Part shown: piece by piece, positions 1-10,198 of the stretch
Position numbering within the stretch: the stretch's first letter is position 1
Layout: the number at the start of each line of letters is the position of its first letter
DNA from: Flammula alnicola
Taxonomy: Eukaryota > Basidiomycota > Agaricomycetes > Agaricales > Strophariaceae
Reading direction: 5' to 3'
NCBI GenBank assembly: GCA_015499995.1
Contig: JADNRV010000658.1
Location: forward strand, 1-19,088
Length of the DNA stretch: 19,088 nt
Position numbers and translations under genes: made by a program
Notes under the pieces: generated by a model
The model's input: the letters and a program-made list of their open reading frames with translations, nothing else
What the model was told of the DNA's origin: nothing
The model's database searches: none

Positions 1-1
1 A

Positions 2-642
2 GTCATGGCCAAAACCCGATACCCTTGCCGGAGTCGACTGCTTATCTCTTCACGGGATTCTAATCTCCCCGACACGCGTGCAATTACTGTGCGGATGCAC
101 CACCACGTCGCACACGAGCCTTACGTCGATGCTAATCTGCCGCCTGAAGTGGTGCAGAGGATCTGGGAGGGTTTTGGCTGGATCGAGTCGCAGGGTCCTG
201 TTGCATCCACCTCTGGGACAAGCGGATGCATGGACCAAGGGCCTTCCGACGTTGGCATGGAAAGGAAGAAGATTCATCGGAGGAGGAAGGTTCGCCTGCA
301 GATGGATACGACGCAATGGACGACGATGCTCGCGAGGATCCTGTGCCGTCTTTCACCGACAACGATACCCCGTCACCACTAATCGACAAATACCACGCTC
401 GAATGAAGGCCCACATACAGAACTTGCGCGAGTTTTGCGAAGGACTCGAATATCAACTCCAGTTTAACGACTATCGAATGTTGGACGTGCTCGAGCAAGA
501 AGGAGGATCGTTCCTGAACCTCGTTGCGGAATGTCTGAAGAAAGAGGGGCGATTGGCCACAACTGATCTCTCAGCGACCTCTCAGCCAGGCAACGGTCAA
601 ATTTTGAATAGCCCTTCCGCCGACATACCTTGCGTCAATTGA
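2..642 (+). pseudogene. Broken 3' end of an unrecognised coding region, possibly transposon-derived
   Basis: Two adjoining frames read like one protein. From the window edge to about 255, frame 2 contains NLPPEVVQRIWEGFGWIE and a Ser/Gly-rich stretch. From about 250 to the TGA-free end at 640-642 (TAA-type stop not needed; the frame closes at TGA after CVN), frame 1 gives an acidic EEDSSEEEG linker and then a helical tail with REFCEGLEYQLQFNDYRML. No good GT-AG intron explains the switch: the only GT donors nearby are weak and no branch site is seen. A frameshift in a relic is therefore the simplest reading. The tail resembles, from memory only, the C-terminal regions of repeat-associated hypothetical proteins in agaricomycete genomes; the family cannot be named. 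The gene would begin left of the window. Confidence 0.35.
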
Positions 643-1472
643 TCCATCACGAACTTATGAAGGAACCCTGGGATAATCTAGAGCATTGGATTACTGATTC
701 ACGATAAATAAGACTGTCTTATATCCGACTTGACCAAGTTATAGAATTGGTGGTTATTTTACTCGCTACGTGAGACCGGCCTGCATTTCTTACCTCTGGG
801 GCTTTTGTTTTCTGTATGTGAGTTCGTCTCACAGCCTTCATCATTCGCCCATTTGACGTCGTGATTCACAATTCAGATACCTGTTCGTGTCTCTTGTATG
901 ACTGACCCTGATAATGAACCTCGCGATATATAACGCAGGGTTTGATATAACATGAACATTTTTGTACACCATACAAATGGGTGTGCCTTTCTGCTGTCGC
1001 CTTTCAAGTTGTTCCGTTACGTTAATCTATTATTCCAGGTCCGAGCAGTGTCGACGATCGACGGGAAAAACTGTAACTCCTGGTACCGTGCTTGATTCGT
1101 CTATCAAATTCGTGTGGAGGGTGGCCTTTCAGCCTTGTATTACATTTCTGACCGTGCGTTCCACGTCGTCGATTGAACGGGTTTAAGATATTTTGGGCAG
1201 CTTCCACCCCATAGACAGGCCAATTTTCCTCCCATGGGCGTCTACGGCATGTACCAACATCTTGGTCCGTGAAGGAAAACACCCACTCCACAATTCGGAT
1301 GGGAGAGCTCTGGTACGAAAATAAGGAACGTTCTTCTCAAGAGGCGTCTACTGATAGCAGCATCGCCTTGAATGTCCAGCGACACTTCCAGTCAGCTACT
1401 TTAGGCAAGTCCAAGGTCCGATAAAAAAAGAGTGTGGATGGCGACTTCTATGCTTCTAGGGCAAGGGAGGTT
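643..1472. other. Gene-free stretch downstream of two converging genes
   Basis: No reading frame here has recognisable protein character. The longest open frames (962-1186 on plus, 1022-1291 on minus) have no motif, no conserved composition and no splice context. The stretch lies between the 3' end of the left-edge fragment and the 3' end of the minus-strand DUF6534 gene, so it probably holds both 3' regions. Confidence 0.5.
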
Positions 1473-3464
1473 TTAGGGGCTTCGGCTTTCAAAGGTCTCC
1501 GACGACGCGCGTCTCTGCTTGGGTATTGACGTTGATAACCATAGGCTGGGGAAAATATCAGCATCTCGCATGGACAGAAACCAGAAACAAATGGAAAGTC
1601 GACTGACCGACGGAGGCGCGGACTCCATTGGATAAGCCTCCTTGTTGGAAAGGAACGAGGTGACAACTCCGCGGCCTCGTCGATGCATTTGAAAATGGAA
1701 CGGGGAGTCCGAAAGAACGTTAACCCGCCTCTTCAATGCTTTCCGCCCATTCAGCATGGCCAGAAGACTGTTTAAAAATACTGGAGAGAAAGGAAGCGGG
1801 TTGAATTATCGGTTATCCTTCTTCCCGAGAGAAAATTAAAAGAAAACCCACGCTTGCTGAGGCAAAATATATCCCAATGAATGTGAATTGCGCTGGCCAG
1901 ATGGTGTACGTGATGAAACACGCGGCGGAGCATACGCTAACAAATTCGACCAAGCAACGTCAACGCCAAAGCGCTTTTACTCGTCTGTAGAGAAAAGAAG
2001 CGTACGTGGTGAGAACACCTAAAAAAATCCTCAGTGGGTTTAAGACTAGAATGTGACAAAAGAGTTACTCGAGTTGATGGCGTAGAGCATCAAGGCGGTC
2101 ACCATTGAGTCCGTCCTTCAGAGTTCGAGGGATGGTCAGCAACAACACGCTTCGCCTATTGTTATTTCACTCACTTTTTGAACCCAGTGCGAGAGCGAGA
2201 CAGCGAAATGCACAATGAGGTTGCAATAAGGATGTCGGCTGCAACAGCACTCCCAGCGCGATGTATATGAGGTACTGAAAATGGCTTTTGAATACTAGGG
2301 CATGCAAAGATAACGGAGGACGACTCACGGAGATGTGGGAAAAATTGGCGAATGTCTTCTCGAGGAAGCTATAAAGTAGGAATTTTTAACCCGTGGTGGC
2401 TGGAGCGAGGACTGCATGCGGATACTCACGCCCGGACTGCGAAAGCTGATCCATGCATGGTCTCAGCTCATGTGCAACAGGTCAGGAAGGGTGGGTAGCG
2501 TACCAATTCCGCCGCCTAGACACGTAGTTGGTCAGACAAAGCATGGTTACAATCTTGAAAGGCTCACCAAAGGCAGCCGCCGAAGTTATTGACTATTGTG
2601 GCTTTAAGCTAGATACAAAATAGCTCAAGAAACACTACGCACCACAAGTACGGAAACGAAAATGTTGTGGGAAACTGAGGAAAAAATCAGATGTCAAGGT
2701 TAGTTGAAGAGCAGGTAGTCCACGTACTCATCCACACACGTCTCCCATATATTCTACGACGTCATCAACGAATTGTTTGCATTTTCAAGGCGAAGAGGCT
2801 CACGCTCTGACGACGAGGTCACTGACACACTTCCGAAAAGTCAGTCTAGAGGCGCAGGAGCAGACCGACAGTGATAAACTTACCGTAACGAAGACCTGGG
2901 ACTATGTTGCGTCGAAGTGGTGAATATATATGGAACAGGATGCGGGATTTCCAGCTTACTATGATACTCCTAAGGAATGACATGCGTCAGCACCTCACTT
3001 CCAAAGAGCAGTATATGCCTTACCAGTTTGGGGACAGAAGGGCAAGTGGATTACTGTAGCTCTTGATGAGATAGAAATACAATGCATGTGTTACAAGAGC
3101 GAGATGGAAGGTGTCAAGGACCCTGGGAGGAAGATAGCAGTTAAATGATGCATCGAAATCGAGTTCAAGAGCGATTGCTCACCATAGGGCATAAATCTGG
3201 CATGTAAATTAAGTAAATGGCGCGTTGAAGTCATAAAGACGCAAAAAGGACTCACTAATACTCTAAAAGATATATGGTCTCCTTGACTTTTCTTGTAATA
3301 CACATAAGTCTGCAGACAAGTGATCCCGTAAAGACTACACATAACAAAGATCAGTCAAAACACCCTCCGCTAGAGTCGAAAAAGGCTTACACGCCAGCTA
3401 TTATGTTCCCAAGAAATGCCGCCCCGAGGGTGTTGTCGAGGTCGAGGTGCGGCGAGGTCGACAT
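1473..3464 (-). pseudogene. DUF6534-family seven-TM protein gene with two frameshifts
   Basis: Family of agaricomycete integral membrane proteins of unknown function. Start ATG 3464-3462; the protein begins MSTSPHLDLDNTLGAAFLGN. Exons on the minus strand: 3464-3391, 3334-3256, 3196-3183, 3122-3024, 2969-2960, 2901-2884, 2829-2804, 2753-2728, 2674-2643, 2592-2568, 2515-2504, 2445-2430, 2368-2329, 2274-2175, 2115-2069, 2018-2006, 1936-1852, 1780-1473. Recognisable pieces in order: LYGITCLQTYVYY, LWVLDTFHLALVTHALYFYL, GRRVW, KTDSMVTALMLYAINS, FLNSLLAMLN, then a basic tail ending at TAA 1475-1473. Exon sizes and phases match the plus-strand paralogue at 12497-14490 almost one for one. Exon 14 is 1 nt short (near 2252, GGG AGT run) and the penultimate exon is 1 nt short (near 1859, GCC TCAGC); each breaks the frame. 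Decay or base-calling error are both possible. Gene identity is confident; its functional state is not. Confidence 0.85.
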
Positions 3465-3510
3465 GGTGGGAGCAACGTGGACATCAGGGAAGGACTCGAG
3501 GGAAGGAGTA

Positions 3511-3524
3511 GACTTATATAAGTC
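3511..3524 (-). promoter_or_regulatory. Palindromic TATA element upstream of the minus-strand DUF6534 gene
   Basis: The sequence gacttatataagtc is a perfect 14-bp inverted palindrome containing TATATAA. It lies 47-60 nt upstream of the ATG at 3464, a reasonable core-promoter distance for a gene with a short leader. Being symmetrical, it could also serve a plus-strand transcript. The role is inferred from position only. Confidence 0.4.
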
Positions 3525-5116
3525 GACGCGCAAATGCAAAGGTTATCCAGGTGTTCTGCCGTGGCGTGGGTTTACAGTCATACACCGCATCCACGAAGCA
3601 GAAGAGAATGGAGTATGGAGGTCCCAGGCGGTAATAAGAGAAAATACATAGGCACCGGCAAAACCTGTCGGTTCCGATTTTATGTGCAGCGCGCCCACGA
3701 TTTTGTTCTCATAAGCGTCTAGAGTTTCGCACTTAAAAACAGAGAACGCACCTAGATGTCCCTTGATATGTCGCGGAGATAAAACGTCTATCTATTCGTT
3801 AAGGTTTATACCAGTATGAGCCGTAACATACAGCACATGGGTTGACAGGGAGAAGTGATGAAGATTGGTTATTACAAATAGCTGCACACGCTGTTGAGCG
3901 GCTGCGGCCAAAGATAGACTTCCTAAGAATTAGCTATAGACAATCACAAGCACTGTAATATCGAAAGTGAAGTGTTAAGCATCATTTTCATCAGGAGATA
4001 CAACGGCACTTACAAGGAGGAACTTTTGCAATGGACGAGAATCCCCTTTCGAGAGGTTGCCTTTTCTTGTCATTGGACTAGAGTTCTGCGAAAAGCTGCG
4101 GAATATTGGATTTGGCGGAGGAAAACTTGCATCAAACAAGAGGACAGAATTGGCAGATACTTATCTACCAATCTATGCAAAAGCTTCCAAAGGGTGGCGA
4201 GGAGAGGGGGATTAATGGTAGATTCGAGGAGCTGGCCGTAGATTCTAACCATGGATCGTGGGTTCATGTTTAACAAAGTCGACAACAGGCTTGCAAAAAA
4301 AAAAAATAGAATTAGCAGTTACGTAAGCCATAATCGCGGGAGATTAATTAGGTAATATTGGTTACATATATAAGTGATCGACAATCTCTGAGGGTCTATT
4401 TTTAGCTGGAGTGGTCTCGCTGGAAATTACACACTTAAGGATGGCTGAAGCATTAAATATTATGTTCTGCTCCTATACATTGGGGGTGGGCATTCATAGT
4501 AAATCATGGGGCACATGTTCTATAAGTTTAGCCTTTTATGCAGTGATTTTGTGGAATGGTGTATTACTAGTAGTCTAGTACTAGGTCCATGCCCTTTACT
4601 TATTGAATTAAACACGACATAATCCAAGGCCTAGCAATGACGAATCAAGGCACCTGTGAATGAATTGTGAATGAAAAATATAAATACTGTGTATACATTT
4701 TGAGTCACTATTGGGGTGCACACACCTCCTGAGTCCTAAGAAGGGCTTGGTTCGGACAGTCACATAGGCACGGCGTTCTCTGCTTATCTCGACCTTCCAG
4801 GGACCCATTTACTTTCTTGAAATAGTATCAAGGTACATTCTCTTCGTTTGAGTACCTATGTGCCCAGGCTCAGTCTCTTACTCGGGGTCACATCCTGCTG
4901 CATAATACGCTTCAGTAGGTTGCCAACTTGACTCCATGACGAAGGTCAAGTCCTCACTGCCAATCCGCTCCAATGTTAATGACTTGACTAATCCAAGTTG
5001 TGTTCTGTTCATCCCCACAGTAGCTACCGACGTAGAAAAAAGCTTTCTTTGGATTTGAAAGGCCATGGTATAAAGCGCTGGTAGGTTAAAGACTGGGATA
5101 ATTAACTGTTCACAAA
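3525..5116. other. Largely non-coding region between the DUF6534 and aquaporin loci
   Basis: Apart from the exon-like frame at 3979-4215 no coding signal is convincing. It contains a run of twelve A at 4295-4306 and several AT-rich stretches (4310-4700). The minus frames at 4608-4808 and 4878-5144 have no motif. The right end probably carries the old promoter of the aquaporin pseudogene. Confidence 0.4.
3979..4215 (+). other. Exon-like open frame of unknown identity
   Basis: This frame has no useful ATG but reads like protein: CNGRESPFERLPFLVIGLEF, then CEKLRNIGFGGGKL, then TYLPIYAKASKGWRGEGD before TAA at 4213-4215. A plausible splice acceptor (ttttcatcag) lies at 3985-3994, so it may be an internal or last exon, or a gene relic. 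The next frame over (4082-4272) is also open and the opposite strand is open at 4070-4285, so chance cannot be excluded. The run of twelve A about 80 nt downstream is noted without conclusion. I do not recognise the family. Confidence 0.25.
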
Positions 5117-6334
5117 ATGCAGAGGTCCAGCAGCAGATATTCACTTTTCGATAACGTTCGCGAGGACTATTCAGCCGCGGCTATCGAGTTCATCGGGATC
5201 ATCTTTTTCTCCTCTTCGGCCTAGGTGGAATACAGGCATCTAGCGCCTCAGCAGCAAGGAAGGCGAAGCCTCGTTGGGGATTCACCAAGTGCTTTACGTC
5301 GCCACATGCATGGTATGAGTCTGCTCGCATCTGCATGGCTATTCTTCCATGTCACGGGTGGTGTGTTCAATCCCAACATATCGCTTGCGCTCCTCTTGAT
5401 TGAAGGTTTGCCCCCAGTGAGAATTGTATCGCGCAAATGATCGCAGGGATAGCAGCCGGCGCTGCCATCGCAGTGTGCGCATTGACGTCTGCTCCACTGT
5501 CGGTCAAGTAAGTCACCCGACTGATATAGTATTACTGAGCTTACCTCGTCGCAAGCAACGCGTTGGCACAGGGAACATACCGTGCGCAAGGGGTATTCAT
5601 CGAGATGTTCATCGCCGCCGCATTGGTGATATCTGTACCGATGTTGGCCGCAGGAAAGCACCATGTTATATCTTTCGCTCCCGTGAGTCAAATGGATCAC
5701 TAAGAATATTTGAAGCGATTATATCGAGTCGATGTAAAAAAAAACAAAAAAGGTTGGCATTGATTTGACACTATTTGCTTACCATCTGTGCGTTTTCCCA
5801 ACAACGATTGCGATGACGCAGAGAATATTGACAATGAGCGTCTATGTAGATTTGCGGTATTCTATACCGGAGCAGCCATGAACACTGCAGGTTTCGGACC
5901 CGCAGTCGTATCCGGCTTCTCAGTGCCCAACCACCGGGTGGTAAGCAAAACTTCCATATGACCGTGCTTGCTAGACGGCGGCGATGCTAACGCCAGCCCT
6001 CATTTCAGTTCTGAGTCGGCCCATTCCTTGGCTCCCTCCTGGGGGCGGCGTTCTACACAGATCTGAAGCAGTACGTCTCTTTTTGCACCTGGCGAACGAT
6101 GGATTTACAGCCACCGCTACTGGACGCTTAACGCCACGACCGATTCCAAGCACTCTCCATCAGACGGTAGACCCTGTCCACACGACGGAAGCGACTTTTA
6201 ACAGGGGAAATGAGAATAGCGTAAACGGTGGAAATGGACGGGTATCCAAAGGCGAAGAGAAGGATGGTACTGATGATGTAGGTGACTCGTCGGAGGGACA
6301 AGAGTACAGAAGGTACAACGACAGTGCAGTTTGA
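5117..6334 (+). pseudogene. Aquaporin (MIP family) pseudogene
   Basis: A decayed copy of the aquaporin gene just downstream, in the same orientation. Matching exons: 5117-5507, 5556-5682, 5753-5787, 5850-5940, 6009-6070, 6111-6334; exons 2, 3 and 5 have exactly the parental lengths (127, 35 and 62 nt). Recognisable pieces: SLFDNVREDYSAAAIEFIG, SAWLFFHVTGGVFNPN (first NPA-type box, kept as NPN), RAQGVFIEMFIAAALV, FAVFYTGAAMNTA, WTLN. Lesions: a 1-nt shift after FIGIIFF (about 5200) leading to TAG, a further shift around 5235-5290, a short deletion near 5425, loss of one codon in the second pore box that removes the usual Arg, TGA at 6012-6014 where the paralogue has TGG, and a shift near 6163 before the tail. 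The surviving tail frame ends at TGA 6332-6334. It cannot encode a channel. Confidence 0.9.
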
Positions 6335-6865
6335 TTGGTTGCACGCGCGACATTTACTCTCTGGTGAAGGGTTTGTTTGACTGGAAAGCGCAGGTCGGCG
6401 GCCGGGAAGAAAGAAGGTGTGGTCACTGTGGTAGTGCTCATTCATGAATCCGGATGGAGGCAGAAGTAGAAAAATACAGGGTACCTCAAAAGTCAGATAG
6501 TTTCAAGTGTTAATGATCCTTTTGGTATATTCGCTCCAATGTAATGCGTTTGTTTCGAGTCTTTCGACTTGACACCACGGGAATGCCCATATGCGTAGCA
6601 TTGTAGAGTTGTCCGATCAAGCGATCAACGGTGCAGACACAAATGAAGGCGGCGGGCTTGATTCCGATCACAGGGCAGAAAGCCGCGTTGAATTGTCAGC
6701 CTCCTTCTGAGTCCTTCATAGAGAATCCAATTGCGCCTACGGCACAATCAACCCCCACCATCTGCAACCTCATCTCGGGGCCCGGAGTCGCCACCATCAA
6801 TCAAGGGTACAGTACGTACCCACAAGGACAAGAAACCTCGCAATATCACCATACCGGGCCCCGGG
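6335..6865. other. Intergenic region and leader of the intact aquaporin gene
   Basis: No gene recognised. An ATG at 6643 opens a frame that overlaps the aquaporin start and ends at 7005 in another frame; if the leader is that long it would act as an upstream ORF. The aquaporin frame itself is open from 6722 (after TAG 6719-6721) to the ATG at 6866, so an N-terminal extension through an unseen exon cannot be ruled out. Confidence 0.35.
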
Positions 6866-8141
6866 ATGTGGAAGTCGCACAAATTCCGATCCTCGTCGCT
6901 GTTCGACAACTTCAGAGACGATTGTACTGCTGCAGCCCTCGAGTTCGTCGGCACTGCTTTCTTTCTTCTTTTTGGGCTAGGCGGGATACAAGCAGCGACC
7001 GCTGAGAACGATCAACCTGGACGGCAATCGTCTGCAGTCGAGCAAGTCCTGTACATAGCTACCTGCATGGGCTTCAGTTTGCTCGTATCGGCATGGCTGT
7101 TTTTCAGAGTGACGGGTGGGCTGTTCAACCCAAATGTCTCGCTCGCTCTTCTGTTGGTCGGAAGTCTGCAACCCGTACGCTTTGTCCTATATTGCATCGC
7201 CCAACTGGTGGGGGCTATAGCAGGCGCTGGCCTCGTGCGTTCGTTAACTTCTGCGCCACTGTCCGTGAAGTCCGTGAGCTTTTATATGCAGTCTGCCGCG
7301 CTATCAAAAACTCACGTTGGCCAACAAGCACATTTCTGCAACGAGGAACAAATCGGGCGCAAGGGGTGTTTATCGAGATGTTCATCACCGCAGCTCTGGT
7401 TATTTCTGTGCTTATGCTGGCTGCAGAAAAGCACCAAGCTACGCCATTCGCTCCAGTAAGTATTTTCTTCAAGATCATATAACCATCAACGCCACTGACC
7501 AAGAGACGAAAAAGGTCGGAATTGGCCTGACGTTGTTCGCATGCCATTTGTGAGTTGCGAAAAGAGAAAGGTTAACAACATGTTGAGGTGGGCGTCGGGG
7601 CCAGATTTGCGGTATACTACACAGGTGCAAGCATGAACACTGCAAGATCCTTTGGCCCCGCGGTCGTATCTGGCTTTCCGGTGCCCAATCACTGGGTGGT
7701 AAGCACAGCTTCGCGTCTTCTGGGTTCTGATAACGCTGAAATCGCGCTCTCGTCGCAGTATTGGGTGGGCCCATTCCTTGGATCTCTCCTCGGCGCTGCC
7801 TTCTATACGACTCTGAAGCAGTACGTCACTATCTCCTCTGCGCAGTCGGCTTCTAGGTCGGGAATTTATGCTTCATTGCTTGATGCATCAACAGCTACCG
7901 TTACTGGACGCTTAACCCCGACCAAGCTACAGTCGATTCCAAAAAGTCGCCGTCTGATCCTATTGCCGCCGTGAAGGAAACTTTGGACAACAGTTGCGAA
8001 GTGGTACCAAACGAGGAGGCGAATTGGACAGGAAAGGAAGAGTTGGTCGAACTGAGAGCAGGCCATGCAGAAGCTGTGAAAAGCCACGTCTCGGATGTAC
8101 AGGTCGAAGAGCGCAAACGGGCTAATGACAGTCCAGTATGA
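6866..8141 (+). CDS. Aquaporin / aquaglyceroporin-like channel (MIP family)
   Basis: Six-TM channel for water or small neutral solutes, acting in the plasma membrane or an internal membrane. Exons: 6866-7269, 7329-7455, 7515-7549, 7605-7698, 7759-7820, 7895-8141; 322 aa. Domain order: basic N-terminus (MWKSHKFRSSS), TM1 with FFLLFGLGG, loop B with GGLFNPNVS (N88), TM4 region QGVFIEMFITAALV, loop E with GASMNTARSFGPA (N200, R203), TM6 WVGPFLGSLLGAAFYTTLK, then a long charged cytoplasmic tail. Both pore boxes are unusual: NPN and NTA instead of NPA, though the loop E Arg is present. The start is supported by the pseudogene upstream, which has an ATG at the equivalent place. The intron 1 donor (GTCCGT) is weak; only it keeps the frame. 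Tandem with its dead copy. Family certain; substrate unknown. Confidence 0.92.
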
Positions 8142-8714
8142 ATGGCGTCGAGGTGCCATGGGGCGCTGAGGAAAGGATAACCTAAACGCTACTTCTGTAG
8201 GCAGAGGTACACGCCACATGGATTGTTTAGGGAAATGTCGATATCGTACTGGATGCTGCCACGATATAAGATGGCTTGAAAGAGCATATGACTGGACATG
8301 GCCTGAATCACAGTCATGGGTATTTCGATTTACAGCGGTCCACTCATAGACCAGTCATCTTGAAAGAGTGATGTTGCCGCCGTTTACAGCTTTCACATCT
8401 CCTCGAATGCTTCGTCTTACTCGAAGCCCTGCTTGCTTGGTGTTCATTAGAGAATGAATCAAAGTAAAACAAACATACAAAAATCCCTGAGCTTCCCGTA
8501 TCCGCAATCTATGCGCACAAGCTCTGCGACTCCCATCGGCTCTAAACAGGGAGTTGTATCGGATAAGTCCCCTAATCGAGTGCCATCAACGCTTGTGCTT
8601 CACTCTCAGAAGGCTGCGAGGGGAATTTACGCTATTTAAAGCGCTGTACAATGTCAATGATAAGAGTCGAGTCGCATCTTCAATCTTTACTTGCAAAGAC
8701 TAGACCTCGTGGAG
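8142..8714. other. Intergenic region, aquaporin 3' end and glucanase promoter
   Basis: No gene seen. A TATTTAAA at 8633-8640, 75 nt upstream of the glucanase ATG, is a possible TATA element; otherwise only short frames without motifs (for example 8454-8639). Confidence 0.4.
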
Positions 8715-10198
8715 ATGAATTTCCCCATCTTCGCCCTTGCTGCGTCGCTGGTGGGTTGGGCTTTAGTTGGCGGCGTAGGAGCCCACCCATACGAGCCAAC
8801 TCGTACAGTCAACCTTCAGGAACACTCTGCCCGCAACGAGCATAGCATCGCGGCAAATTCTCCGCCAAATTGTTTCCCTGCAATTGGCTTCGAAATGCCA
8901 TCTTCGGTTCCGTCGTCGACGACTAACTGGTGGTGCAACTACGACACGGAGTATGCATTCGTTGGCTTCAGCTACGAAGTTACCGCATGTAAGTGCTTGT
9001 GTCTCCGCGTGCATTTCTCGATATTGAAATGTGTTCTTCGTTCAGGCCAGAGCTTGGACACATTGAGAGAAGAGTTCCTTGATATAAGAAAGACATTCAA
9101 GGGTCGATACGTTCGCCTGTATGGGGCCTGTGATAAAGAGGGGTTTTAGTGAGTTATCTGTAACGGACCAGACGTGTCTTAGACAACCTTCTGCCATCCC
9201 TAGTGACAACGTAATTGATGCGGCGTGGAAAGCTGGCGTTGGTGTACATGCACTTATCTGGGTACGTGAGCATCAGCATAAGTGAACAGTAGTCACTAAT
9301 TTACCTTATTCCAGTTTGGCTGGGACGGCGACGATAAATGGAAGACGCGTCGTGATGTGCTTTTAGGCATCATGCATTCCAATCCCAAAGCCAAATTTGT
9401 AACTCGGGTACTTCAATTTGGATCGGAACCTTTGTATGATTATGCAATAGGCGCAAAGGATCTTGCGACCGAAGTCAAGGCGGCCAAGGCTAATTTGACA
9501 AGCCTACACATCCCCGTTACTATCAGTGAGATGGCGTATGGATACCAAGAGGTAAAGAAGACTTGCCACGGAATATGTGTGGATTGGCGCTTATAAGGGA
9601 TTTACAGCGTGAAAGCGATGGATCTGGAGACGTTATGAATGCTGTTGACCTGATTGACGCGCATATGCTGCCTTTCTTTTCAGCCAAGGCTTCGGTTGGT
9701 CAGTCAAGCAATATTATCGAACTATGGCAATCAGGCACAATCACTCACAAGATATATGCTTAGCGAGTAAGTCTTGGGGTATTGTAGAAGACGACCTCAA
9801 CTGGTTCGTCGAGAATGGGCAGAACAAGAAAATATACCTGAGCGAGGTAAGCTCACCACGTAGCATGAGTCATGTAACCGTCCTGATCTTTACGTCGAGA
9901 ACGGCTGGCCTTCCACTACATATTCTGGTGTAGAACCAAATAGTCCTTCAGCAGTTGCTGATGTGCCGAATGAAAAGGTTAGTCGGAAGCGATACTATGC
10001 ATTTACCCGAAAACTCACATTATTGCACAGGATTACTATACGCTCCTCGACGACCATTGTTCATACTTCAAAACTGTGGCAGGTGGTGGAGTTGGATGGT
10101 TTGCCCATATCTACTCCGATAATCAGGAGCCCGGTTACGGCATATATGGAACCGATGGTGCTTTGAAGTTTCCGTTCAGTCCGAAGACGTCGTGCTAG
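8715..10198 (+). CDS. Secreted GH17-like beta-1,3-glucanase
   Basis: Predicted extracellular or wall-bound enzyme acting on beta-1,3-glucan, likely in cell-wall remodelling. Exons: 8715-8988, 9046-9148, 9204-9261, 9315-9551, 9608-9698, 9764-9846, 9900-9977, 10031-10198; 363 aa. Residues 1-23 form a signal peptide (hydrophobic core, GVGA before H24). The catalytic domain starts about NWWCNYDTEYAFVGFSYEV and includes FKGRYVRLYGAC, HALIWFGWDGDDKWKTRR, VTRVLQFGSEPLYDY (E183, probable acid/base), VTISEMAYGY, LSENGWPS (E282, probable nucleophile) and VGWFAHIYSDNQEPGYG near the end, finishing FSPKTSC. Residue roles follow the GH17 pattern and are inferred. Intron 6 falls immediately after the E282 codon. 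The frame is complete without lesions; no GPI signal is seen at the C-terminus. Confidence 0.9.

Noticed and set aside
4295..4306. Run of twelve A as the tail of a retroposed copy
   Set aside because: No target-site duplication or processed coding sequence could be identified next to it.
7093..7482. 129-codon plus-strand frame inside the aquaporin gene
   Set aside because: Its second half is aquaporin exon 2 read through from the intron; the first half is an out-of-frame shadow of exon 1.
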